Below, piece after piece: positions 1 through 6,108 of a DNA stretch of 6,957 nt. Position 1 is the first letter of the stretch; every line of letters begins with the position of its first letter. Made by a program: the position numbers and the translations under genes. The notes under the pieces are model-generated. The model made no database searches and was not told where the DNA came from. It worked only from the letters and a program-made list of their open reading frames with translations. The stretch is from JANNOG01 sp964516515 (GTDB lineage Bacteria; Actinomycetota; Actinomycetes; Actinomycetales; JBBAYJ01), in contig CAZEYA010000196.1 in the NCBI GenBank assembly GCA_964516515.1, positions 1-6,957 on the forward strand. Reading direction: 5' to 3'.

Positions 1-1751
1 TCCAGCAGCGCGTTGACGATCGCGTCGCACTCGATGGCCTCGATCGGGGTGAGTACCCGGCGCACCGTGGCGCCAATCTCGGTGGGCAGGTCCGACACCT
101 CGACGACCCCAGACCGTCGCCGGCTGACGATCTTCCGCATCACCTGGCTCAGCTGCTCCACATTGCCCGGCCAGCGGTTGCGCCGTAGCACCCGCATCGC
201 CTCGGCCGACAGAGTCAGGTCCCCGCCGTGGGTCAGCCGTCGAATGAAGTGGCGGACCAGCTCGGGCACGTCCTCGATGTGATGCCGCAGCGGTGGGACC
301 TCGATCGTTCTGGGGAAGCAGTCGAGCAGTGGCCTGATCGCCGGGTCGACGTCACCCGGGCTCATCGTCGCGACCAGCCACATCCGGTCGGCCTCGGTGG
401 CCTCGCGGTACGGCTCCAGGGCGTCGGCCACCTCCTCGGCCACCGCTGCAGGCAGCTGGTCGATATCGCCCAGGATCAGGCCGCCGGTCGTCTCGGCGAG
501 CTCCTCGGCGAGACTCGGCAGCCAGGTCCGGTGATCGGCCGCGTCCAGCACCCGGACGTGAGCCGCTGGGTGATGGAGTTGATGAGTGGCCCGGGCCAGG
601 GTCTTGCGGCCAGTGCCACGTTCCCCCGACAGCACGATCCACTCCCCGGTGATGAGATGACGCTCGATCGCCTGCGCGCACTTGACCCAGAGCGGGCCCG
701 AGCCGACCGCCGTGGGCAGTGTCATCGGCTGCTGCCGGACGTCGGCGCCGCTGAAGTCGCTGGTCCGGCTGAGCATGTGGACCTCAAGCACGCCCCCCAC
801 CGGCCCACCGTGCGTCCCGCTGGGTCGGCAGTGCACCCGGGCAGTCGCGCCACTGGGCAGGTCCACGACGATCTGTCGGCGGCTGCCGCTGGCCAGCGCC
901 TCGACGGCGGCGCTGATCAGCGGCGTCTGATCGGCCGGGTCGAGCAGTTCGCGGGCCCGGTCGTTCATCATCAACAGATCATCACTGACCGCGAGGATGG
1001 CGCCGCGATTGCGGTGGCAGGCGGTGAGGTAGTCATGCAGCAGCGCGACCTCACCCCGCCCCGCCTGGTCCAGCAGGCTGTCCTGGATGTTGCGGGCGAT
1101 CAGCATCGCGGTCGCCATCATCAGCGCGTTGGCGTCCCGCGCCCAGCCCGTCAGATCCAGCACCCCGAGCAGCTTGCCCGAGATCGGGTGCCGGATCGGG
1201 GCGCTGGCGCAGGCCAGCCGCTCGAGGTTGTCGACGTAGTGCTCGTGGCCGAAGACGTGAGCCGGGCCGCGGCACTCCAGTGAGGTGCCGATCGCATTGG
1301 TACCGATCGTGCTCTCGGCGTAGCTGAAGCCAGGCGCAAGCCAGACCCGATCCAGGTGGTGGCGCAATTGTGAATCGCCGGTCCGCCGATCCAGCACCAC
1401 GCCCTCGTCGTCGCACAGGATGACGCTCATCGGTTCGCCGGCCATCCGGTCGGCGACGTCATCCAGGATGTCCTCGGCCACCCGCAACAACGACGACGTC
1501 CGGTAGCCGGCCGCCTCGTTGCCCAGGTCGATACAGTTGGGGTCGACGTTCAGCTGCGCGGATCGCGTCCAGGACGCGAGGATCGTCGGCCTGACCAGTT
1601 CCTGGCTGACCGGCTCGGCGGCGAGGAACGCCGCCCGGGCCCGCTCGATCGCCCGCGATGACTCGGGGGTCAGTGGCTCGACTGTGGTGCCGACCACTTC
1701 GGGAAGCTCGAACAGGTCTCGATCGAGGGAGTGACCTGGACGTTCGTCCAT
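1..1751 (-). CDS. AcoR/MimR-type transcriptional regulator, divergent to the monooxygenase operon (partial, C-terminus off window)
   Basis: An uninterrupted reading frame of 583 codons runs from ATG at 1751 to the left edge with no stop. The start is supported by GAGGAGG (1763-1757) five bases upstream. Residues about 30-230 form the AcoR-like N-terminus: a 'RPTILASWTRS' motif, then a GAF-like sensor domain with the family signature GTNAIGTSLE at 150-159. A weak PAS-like stretch follows (about 245-340). The AAA+ domain begins near 350 with a Walker A-like GERGTGRKT (376-384), a Walker B-like LILGDI (425-430) and the lid motif RWPGNVEQL (526-534). The final visible residues (LTPIEAIECDAIVNALL) look like the start of a Fis-type helix-turn-helix, so probably only about 30-50 residues are missing. 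The sigma54-contact GAFTGA loop is absent and Walker B lacks the usual DE pair. By position and family it probably activates the adjacent operon, as MimR does in mycobacteria; the inducer is unknown. Confidence 0.9.
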   Translation of the reverse strand, partial: MDERPGHSLDRDLFELPEVVGTTVEPLTPESSRAIERARAAFLAAEPVSQELVRPTILASWTRSAQLNVDPNCIDLGNEAAGYRTSSLLRVAEDILDDVADRMAGEPMSVILCDDEGVVLDRRTGDSQLRHHLDRVWLAPGFSYAESTIGTNAIGTSLECRGPAHVFGHEHYVDNLERLACASAPIRHPISGKLLGVLDLTGWARDANALMMATAMLIARNIQDSLLDQAGRGEVALLHDYLTACHRNRGAILAVSDDLLMMNDRARELLDPADQTPLISAAVEALASGSRRQIVVDLPSGATARVHCRPSGTHGGPVGGVLEVHMLSRTSDFSGADVRQQPMTLPTAVGSGPLWVKCAQAIERHLITGEWIVLSGERGTGRKTLARATHQLHHPAAHVRVLDAADHRTWLPSLAEELAETTGGLILGDIDQLPAAVAEEVADALEPYREATEADRMWLVATMSPGDVDPAIRPLLDCFPRTIEVPPLRHHIEDVPELVRHFIRRLTHGGDLTLSAEAMRVLRRNRWPGNVEQLSQVMRKIVSRRRSGVVEVSDLPTEIGATVRRVLTPIEAIECDAIVNALL

Positions 1752-1816
1752 AGCAGCCTCCTCGCTGTGGTCCGCTGTGACGCGGCGAGTCTCCGGTGAC
1801 GCTCCGGTCGTTCACC

Positions 1817-1835
1817 AAACCCTAGGCACGGGTTT
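1817..1835. repeat. Inverted repeat AAACCC-N7-GGGTTT
   Basis: Six-base perfect arms AAACCC (1817-1822) and GGGTTT (1830-1835) flank TAGGCAC. The element lies in the predicted 5' leader of the regulator, about 65-85 bases before its start codon. It could be a protein-binding site or a small leader hairpin; a repeat of this length may also arise by chance. Confidence 0.3.
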
Positions 1836-1845
1836 AGGAATGATC

Positions 1846-1870
1846 GTCTCATATTGAGACCTCCGTCTCA
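1846..1870. repeat. Three alternating copies of GTCTCA/TGAGAC, candidate operator
   Basis: GTCTCA (1846-1851), TGAGAC (1855-1860) and GTCTCA (1865-1870) form two overlapping perfect inverted repeats sharing the middle arm, with spacers TAT and CTCC. The outer copies are also a direct repeat, CGTCTCA, with starts 19 bases apart, close to two helical turns. The cluster covers the putative -10 and spacer of the regulator promoter. This is what a dimeric DNA-binding protein's site can look like; which protein binds is unknown. Confidence 0.5.
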
Positions 1871-1879
1871 CACCGTCAA
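1851..1879 (-). promoter_or_regulatory. Candidate sigma70-type promoter for the regulator gene
   Basis: On the minus strand TTGACG (1879-1874) is followed after exactly 17 bases by CAATAT (1856-1851). This is a good match to -35 and -10 hexamers in a region that is otherwise G/C-rich. Transcription would start near 1844, giving a leader of about 90 bases before the ATG at 1751. The spacer and -10 are overlaid by the TGAGAC/GTCTCA repeats, which would suit autoregulation. No transcript data are available; the call rests on the hexamers and spacing. Confidence 0.5.
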
Positions 1880-1907
1880 GGGTGGACTTCGGTCACCACC
1901 CCACACA

Positions 1908-1933
1908 TGCCTGGGGCCCGCGACCCCCAGGCA
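1908..1933. repeat. Perfect 9-bp inverted repeat upstream of the operon's TTGACA element
   Basis: TGCCTGGGG (1908-1916) and CCCCAGGCA (1925-1933) are perfect complements separated by eight bases. The right arm ends eight bases before TTGACA at 1942. A long palindrome just upstream of a -35-like element is where an activator such as the divergent regulator could sit. An alternative is a terminator for stray transcription, but no T-run follows on either strand, so an operator role is favoured. Confidence 0.45.
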
Positions 1934-1941
1934 GTTGCGTG

Positions 1942-1947
1942 TTGACA
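1942..1947 (+). promoter_or_regulatory. TTGACA, possible -35 element of the monooxygenase operon promoter
   Basis: A consensus TTGACA occurs here, 118 bases before the alpha-subunit ATG. No TA-rich -10 hexamer is found 16-19 bases downstream; that stretch is almost pure G/C. A good -35 with a poor -10 would suit an activator-dependent promoter, but the match could be fortuitous. It sits inside a short palindrome, GTGT-TG-ACAC (1939-1948). Confidence 0.3.
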
Positions 1948-2016
1948 CCGCGGTCTCCGGCACCCGCGCCGCCCGGGCCGTGAATGCGCAACTGAGCACC
2001 ATCGTCACACCCCCGA

Positions 2017-2044
2017 GAACTCGACGCATCGTCGCAGAGAGTTC
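2017..2044 (+). repeat. Nested inverted repeat in the leader before the alpha-subunit gene
   Basis: GAACT (2017-2021) pairs with AGTTC (2040-2044), enclosing CGACG (2022-2026), CAT, and CGTCG (2030-2034), with a five-base bulge CAGAG on the 3' side. In RNA this could fold into a bulged hairpin ending about ten bases before the Shine-Dalgarno GAGGAG (2054-2059). It might affect message stability or translation of the first gene. The evidence is base complementarity only. Confidence 0.3.
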
Positions 2045-2064
2045 ACTACCAGTGAGGAGACGAC

Positions 2065-3717
2065 ATGAGCCGACAGAGTTTGGCTAAGGCGCACCAGAAG
2101 ATCCAGGAACTCGCCTGGGAGCCCGTGTACCACGAGCCGTACATGAAGTACGGCACGGACTACACATTCCGCAAGGCACAGAAGAAGGACCCGCTCAAGC
2201 AGGTCCTGCGGTCCTACTTCCCGATGGAGGAGGAGAAGGACCACCGCGTCTACGGGGCACAGGACGGCGCGATCCGCGGCAACATGTTCCGCCAGGTCCA
2301 GGAACGCTGGCTGGAGTGGCAGAAGCTGTTCCTCTCGATCATTCCGCTGCCGGAGATCTCGGCTGCCCGGTCGATGCCGATGCTGTTCCACACGGTTCCC
2401 AACCCGGAACTGCACAACGGTCAGGCGATCCAGATGATCGACGAGGTGCGTCACTCGACGATCCAGCAGAACCTCAAGCGCCTCTACATGAACAACTACA
2501 TCGACCCTGCCGGGTTCAACACCAGCCTCCGTGGTTTCCACGGCGACTACTGCGGCACGATCGGTCGGCAGTTCGCGGAGGGCTTCATCACGGGTGACGC
2601 GATCACGGCGGCCAGCATCTACCTGACGATCGTCGCCGAGACGGCATTCACGAACACACTGTTCGTGGCCATGCCGGCCGAAGCCGCGGCCAACGGTGAC
2701 TATCTGCTGCCAACCGTCTTCCACTCGGTGCAGTCGGATGAGTCCCGGCACATCTCCAACGGGTACGCCACGCTGCTCATGGCGCTCTCGGACGAGGACA
2801 ACCGGCAGCTGCTGGAGCGCGACCTGCGCTACGCGTGGTGGAACAACCACCGCGTCGTCGATGCCGCCATCGGCACGTTCATCGAGTACGGCACCAAGGA
2901 CCGGCGCAAGGACCGCGAGTCCTACGCCGAGATGTGGCGCCGCTGGATCTACGACGACTACTACCGCAGCTACCTGGTTCCGCTGGAGAAGTACGGCCTG
3001 GTCATCCCGCACGACCTCATCGAGGAGGCGTGGAACCAGATCTGGAACAAGGGATACGTCCACGAGGTCGCGCAGTTCTTCGCCACCGGTTGGCTCGCCA
3101 ACTACTGGCGCATCGACGGAATGACCGACAAGGACTTCGAGTGGTTCGAGTACAAGTACCCGGGCTGGTACGACCGCTACGGCAAGTGGTGGGAGAACTA
3201 CAGCCGGCTCGCGACCCCGAACGGGCACCACCCGATCGTGGCCGAGAACGTCGACTACGTTTACCCGCACCGCTGCTGGGTCTGCATGGTGCCGTGCCTG
3301 GTCCGCGAGGACATGGTCATGGACCAGGTCGACGGCCAATGGCGGACCTACTGCCACGAGGCCTGCGCCTGGACGGACAAGGAGGCCTTCCGGCCCACCT
3401 ACCAGGGCCGCCAGACCCCGAACATGGGCCGCCTGGTCGGTGCCCGTGAGTGGGAGACCATCTACCACGGCTGGAACTGGGCAGACGTGGTGCAGGACAT
3501 GGGCTTCGTCCGTGATGACGGCAAGACCCTGACTGCGCAGCCCCACCTGGACCTCAACCCCAAGAAGATGTGGACGCTGGACCACCTTCGCCGGTTGGGC
3601 AATCTCCAGAGCCCGAACGTCCTGCTCAACGAGATGAGCGACGACGAGCGCACCGCGTTCGCCGCCGACTACGTCCGGCAGGGCCCGGCAGGGCGACCCG
3701 CACCCGCGATCGCCTGA
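2065..3717 (+). CDS. prmA: Soluble diiron monooxygenase hydroxylase, large (alpha) subunit, propane monooxygenase PrmA/MimA type
   Basis: This 550-residue protein is the catalytic subunit of a bacterial multicomponent monooxygenase, which uses O2 and electrons from the reductase to hydroxylate small hydrocarbons or related compounds in the cytoplasm. All six carboxylate/histidine diiron ligands are in place: E97, E127 and H130 in DEVRH, E192 in AET, and E226 and H229 in DESRH. The spacings of 30, 65 and 34 residues equal those of methane monooxygenase MmoX. The protein strongly resembles my recollection of mycobacterial MimA and Gordonia PrmA and has their usual length (about 540-550). Near the C-terminus a cysteine group (C404, C407, C411, C430, C434) may bind a metal. 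The start is supported by GAGGAG five bases upstream. Substrate (propane, acetone, phenols or an ether) cannot be decided from sequence. Confidence 0.95.
   Translation: MSRQSLAKAHQKIQELAWEPVYHEPYMKYGTDYTFRKAQKKDPLKQVLRSYFPMEEEKDHRVYGAQDGAIRGNMFRQVQERWLEWQKLFLSIIPLPEISAARSMPMLFHTVPNPELHNGQAIQMIDEVRHSTIQQNLKRLYMNNYIDPAGFNTSLRGFHGDYCGTIGRQFAEGFITGDAITAASIYLTIVAETAFTNTLFVAMPAEAAANGDYLLPTVFHSVQSDESRHISNGYATLLMALSDEDNRQLLERDLRYAWWNNHRVVDAAIGTFIEYGTKDRRKDRESYAEMWRRWIYDDYYRSYLVPLEKYGLVIPHDLIEEAWNQIWNKGYVHEVAQFFATGWLANYWRIDGMTDKDFEWFEYKYPGWYDRYGKWWENYSRLATPNGHHPIVAENVDYVYPHRCWVCMVPCLVREDMVMDQVDGQWRTYCHEACAWTDKEAFRPTYQGRQTPNMGRLVGAREWETIYHGWNWADVVQDMGFVRDDGKTLTAQPHLDLNPKKMWTLDHLRRLGNLQSPNVLLNEMSDDERTAFAADYVRQGPAGRPAPAIA
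3675..3694 (+). repeat. Tandem 10-bp direct repeat in the 3' end of prmA
   Basis: CCGGCAGGGC occurs twice head to tail (3675-3684 and 3685-3694). It encodes part of the Gly/Pro/Ala-rich tail RQGPAGRPAP of the alpha subunit. A 10-bp duplication in a coding tail would shift frame, so it may have changed the C-terminus at some point; it may also simply reflect GC-rich sequence. Confidence 0.3.
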
Positions 3718-3732
3718 GCGCGGGTCAGGCGA
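3710..3732 (+). repeat. Inverted repeat containing the prmA stop codon
   Basis: TCGCCTGA (3710-3717) and TCAGGCGA (3725-3732) are perfect 8-base arms around GCGCGGG, and the TGA stop is the last three bases of the left arm. It lies immediately before the larger hairpin at 3734-3763, so the two would form tandem stems in the messenger. Ribosomes terminating on prmA would melt the first one. Confidence 0.45.
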
Positions 3733-3733
3733 G

Positions 3734-3763
3734 GGGGGAGGGCCGGTGCCCCGGCCCTCCCCC
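3734..3763 (+). terminator. Strong 13-bp hairpin between alpha-subunit and reductase genes (terminator, attenuator or RNA-stability element)
   Basis: GGGGGAGGGCCGG (3734-3746) and CCGGCCCTCCCCC (3751-3763) are perfect complements around a 4-base loop TGCC, giving a very stable GC-rich stem 16 bases past the prmA stop. No T-run follows (next bases TGCTCTGCCC). A classical Rho-independent terminator is therefore uncertain, although actinobacteria often use hairpins without U-tracts. It could reduce read-through into the reductase gene or protect the prmA message from 3' decay, making more alpha subunit than reductase. Confidence 0.6.
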
Positions 3764-3868
3764 TGCTCTGCCCGCACCCGCCACGCTCATTACACCCGCA
3801 TGTGTGGACCCGCTGTTCCGACGACACCGTGATGACCCGCTATCCGCCGCCTGAAGGGGACGCCGCCG

Positions 3869-4924
3869 ATGACTGACAAACACACAGTCCGATTCGAGCC
3901 GGTAGGTATCGAGATCGAGGTCGACGAGAACCAGAACATCCTGCGGGCGGCCGCCGAACAAGGCGTCCAGCTCATGCACGGCTGCAAGGAAGGCCAGTGC
4001 TCGGCCTGCAAGTCCCTTGTCCTCGAAGGCGACGACATCGAATTGGAGAAGTACTCCACCTTCGCGTTGCCCGATTACGAGAGGGACGAGGGCATGACCC
4101 TGTTGTGCCGGGCGCACGCCTACGAGGACCTCGTCATCGAACTGCTCAATTACGACGAGGAGATCATTCGGTCGGGTCTGCCGCTGCGGAGCGGCAAGGC
4201 GGTGGTCGTCTCCAACGAGCCCGTCACCGCGGACATGAGGCATCTGGTGCTGCAGCTCATCGAACCCGAGGAGATCAAGTTCTTCCCGGGTCAGTACCTG
4301 GACATCACGGTGCCCGGGACCGAGCACAGCCGCTCCTTCTCGATGGCCAACGTCCCCGACCGGGACGGGCGGTTCGAGTTCGTCATCAAGGTCTATCCCG
4401 ACGGGGTCTTCTCCCACTTCCTGGCCACCCGCGTGCAGATCGGCGATGAGCTGTCCGTGGAAGGTCCGTTCGGTACCTTCACGCTGCGCGAGAGCAGGAC
4501 CTCGAACCTCATATTCCTGGCCGGCGGTGCCGGTCTGGCCCCAGTACTCGGTCTGCTTCGGTCGATGGCCGACCGCGGCGTGGACAGAAAGGCGGTGTTC
4601 TACTACGGGGTACGTCGTGAACAGGACCTGTGTTTCGAGAAGGAGCTAAGGGACCTGGAGGACCGGCTGCCGGGCTTCCGATACGTACCCGCGCTGTCAG
4701 AAGCCACAGTTGGCGATGGCTGGGACGGCGAGACGGGCCTCATCACCGATGTCGTCCGCAGATGTGAACCCGACCTCAAGGGCCGGGACGCCTACATCTG
4801 CGGTCCGCCACCGATGGTCGATGCGGCCGTCACAATGCTCGCCGACCTCGGCGTGCGCAGCACCGACATCTTCTACGACAAGTTCACCACGACTGGTGAC
4901 CCCGCAGGCGAGGAGAGCCCATGA
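3869..4924 (+). CDS. prmB: Monooxygenase reductase component (NAD(P)H:[2Fe-2S]-FAD oxidoreductase), PrmB/MimB type
   Basis: This 351-residue protein moves electrons from NAD(P)H to the hydroxylase diiron centre. Residues 1-95 are a plant-type ferredoxin domain with cysteines C39, C44, C47 and C80 (C-x4-C-x2-C-x32-C). Residues about 105-205 form the FAD-binding barrel with the flavin motif RSFS (155-158). Residues about 210-340 form the NAD(P)-binding domain with GGAGLAP (219-225), CGPPPM (311-316) and the terminal YDKF (336-339). Length and domain order match the family (about 345-360). The ATG at 3869 follows GAAGGGGA at 3853-3860. The gene starts 151 bp after prmA, unlike the tight junction with the next gene, whose ATG overlaps this stop by four bases (ATGA at 4921-4924). 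Confidence 0.95.
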   Translation: MTDKHTVRFEPVGIEIEVDENQNILRAAAEQGVQLMHGCKEGQCSACKSLVLEGDDIELEKYSTFALPDYERDEGMTLLCRAHAYEDLVIELLNYDEEIIRSGLPLRSGKAVVVSNEPVTADMRHLVLQLIEPEEIKFFPGQYLDITVPGTEHSRSFSMANVPDRDGRFEFVIKVYPDGVFSHFLATRVQIGDELSVEGPFGTFTLRESRTSNLIFLAGGAGLAPVLGLLRSMADRGVDRKAVFYYGVRREQDLCFEKELRDLEDRLPGFRYVPALSEATVGDGWDGETGLITDVVRRCEPDLKGRDAYICGPPPMVDAAVTMLADLGVRSTDIFYDKFTTTGDPAGEESP

Positions 4925-6108
4925 CCATCACTGAGCGACCACAACGAAGTGTTCCGCAGCCGACGTTCACCGACGCCGAGGCGGGCGCCAAGGAGTTCCC
5001 CGACTCGGGTGCCGACGCACGACGTTACAACTACTACAAGTCGGCCAAGCGCAAGCAGACCCTCTACGAGGACGTGACCGTCGAGGTGCAGCCCGACCCC
5101 CGTCACTACCTGTCCCAAGGCTGGATCTATGGTTTCGCCAACGGCGAGGCGGGATACCCGCTTCACTGGACCAAGCTCAAGGCCTGGGGCGTGGACAAGC
5201 CGGAGCCGGTGCCCGGCATCGGCACGGGAGGCGGCGGAAAGCTGGACTGGCCGGCACACGGCTGGCACGAGTTCCGGGATCCGAACGAGGAATGGGAACT
5301 CACCTTCTTCCGCAACAACGCCAACATCATCCGCCAGGTGACGGCCAACATCGACAATGCTCGGAACGCCAAGTCGTTCGACCAGTGGTCGAAGAACTGG
5401 GTGCATTTCGTCGAGCACAACGTCGGTGCCTGGATGCACGTCGAGCACATCCTGGGCCTCTATGTCTTCGCTGCCAGCAACCGGTCGGCTCCGACCAACA
5501 TGCACAACACAGTCATCGCGGTGAACAGCATGCACAAGATCCGCTTCGCCCAGGACATCGCGCTGTACAACCTCACGCTGTCGGAGGAGATCAAGGAATT
5601 CGACGGTGCGGCCCACCTGACGGCGTGGAACTCCGACCCGGTCTGGCAGGGCGTCCGCCGGGTGACCGAGGCGTTGACGGCCATCGACAACGACTGGGGA
5701 GAGACGATCTTCGCCACGAACGTCGTTTTCGAGCCGCTCATCGGAGAGCTGTTCCGCAGCCAGTTGGTCATGCAGTCGGCGGCCGGCAATGGCGACTTCG
5801 TCACACCGACGGTCATCGGTTCCGGTGAGAACGACTATTCCGAGCGCGACCTCAAGTGGACCATCGCCTGCTTCGCACCGCTGGTCCATGACAAGGAGTT
5901 CGCAGCCCACAACAAGGAGCTCATGCAGGGCTGGCTGGCCAAGTGGGTGCCGCAGTGCCTTGAGGCGGCGCGCACGCTGCAGCCGATCTGGTCCCAGGCA
6001 GATTCCCGCCCGCCCAAGTTCGAGGACAGCCTCGACAAAGTCAAGAGCCGGTTCGCCGGCATTCTGGCCAATCTCGGCCTGGAGACCCCGAAGGAGCTGA
6101 ACCAGTGA
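4921..6108 (+). CDS. prmC: Soluble diiron monooxygenase hydroxylase, small (beta) subunit, PrmC/MimC type
   Basis: This 395-residue protein is the non-catalytic partner of the alpha subunit in the (alpha-beta)2 hydroxylase. It belongs to the ferritin-like helical methane/phenol/toluene hydroxylase fold. Recognisable family segments are EEWELTFFRNN (123-133), WMHVEHILGLYVFA (171-184), the helix around RFAQDIALYNLTLSEE (208-223) and FEPLIGELFRSQLVMQ (270-285). I see no pair of ExxH motifs at diiron spacing, as expected for a beta subunit. It is somewhat longer than the roughly 365 residues I recall for MimC, mostly through its polar N-terminus. Its start overlaps the reductase stop (ATGA), with GAGGAG at 4910-4915, so translation is probably coupled. 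Confidence 0.93.
   Translation: MTITERPQRSVPQPTFTDAEAGAKEFPDSGADARRYNYYKSAKRKQTLYEDVTVEVQPDPRHYLSQGWIYGFANGEAGYPLHWTKLKAWGVDKPEPVPGIGTGGGGKLDWPAHGWHEFRDPNEEWELTFFRNNANIIRQVTANIDNARNAKSFDQWSKNWVHFVEHNVGAWMHVEHILGLYVFAASNRSAPTNMHNTVIAVNSMHKIRFAQDIALYNLTLSEEIKEFDGAAHLTAWNSDPVWQGVRRVTEALTAIDNDWGETIFATNVVFEPLIGELFRSQLVMQSAAGNGDFVTPTVIGSGENDYSERDLKWTIACFAPLVHDKEFAAHNKELMQGWLAKWVPQCLEAARTLQPIWSQADSRPPKFEDSLDKVKSRFAGILANLGLETPKELNQ

Larger units (their letters stand above)
1752..2064. promoter_or_regulatory. Divergent control region between regulator and monooxygenase operon
   Basis: This 313-bp stretch has no convincing gene. Short frames in it are not supported by start sites or by resemblance to any family I recognise. 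It is dense in inverted repeats: 1817-1835, 1846-1870, 1880-1901, 1908-1933, 1932-1994 and 2017-2044. It also holds a promoter-like pair facing the regulator and a TTGACA element facing the operon. Divergent regulator/operon arrangements usually place activator and autoregulation sites in such a gap; that this one does so is inferred from the repeats. Confidence 0.7.

Noticed and set aside
228..1283. Plus-strand open frame of 351 codons across the regulator
   Set aside because: Its product is rich in Arg, Gln, Asp and Gly with no known domain. The minus strand carries a continuous GAF/AAA+ regulator over the same bases.
1459..1818. Minus-strand frame starting at 1818 upstream of the regulator start
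   Set aside because: It is in a different frame from the regulator, has no family resemblance, and ends inside the regulator gene. The ATG at 1751 has the better ribosome-binding site and continues into the AcoR-like domains.
1880..1901. Inverted repeat GGGTGG-N10-CCACCC
   Set aside because: Six-base G/C arms with a 10-base gap are common by chance in DNA of this composition. It is noted only as part of the control region.
1958..1972. Possible sigma54-type -24/-12 promoter (CGGCACCCGCGCCGC)
   Set aside because: The GG and GC pairs are at the right distance, but the TT of the -12 box is CC. The regulator lacks GAFTGA, and actinobacteria are thought to lack sigma54. In such GC-rich DNA the match is probably chance.
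2005..3777. Antisense open frame of 590 codons opposite prmA
   Set aside because: It mirrors the third-position G/C bias of prmA and encodes a low-complexity Val/Leu/Arg/Asp-rich product with no recognisable family. The plus-strand protein here has all diiron ligands.
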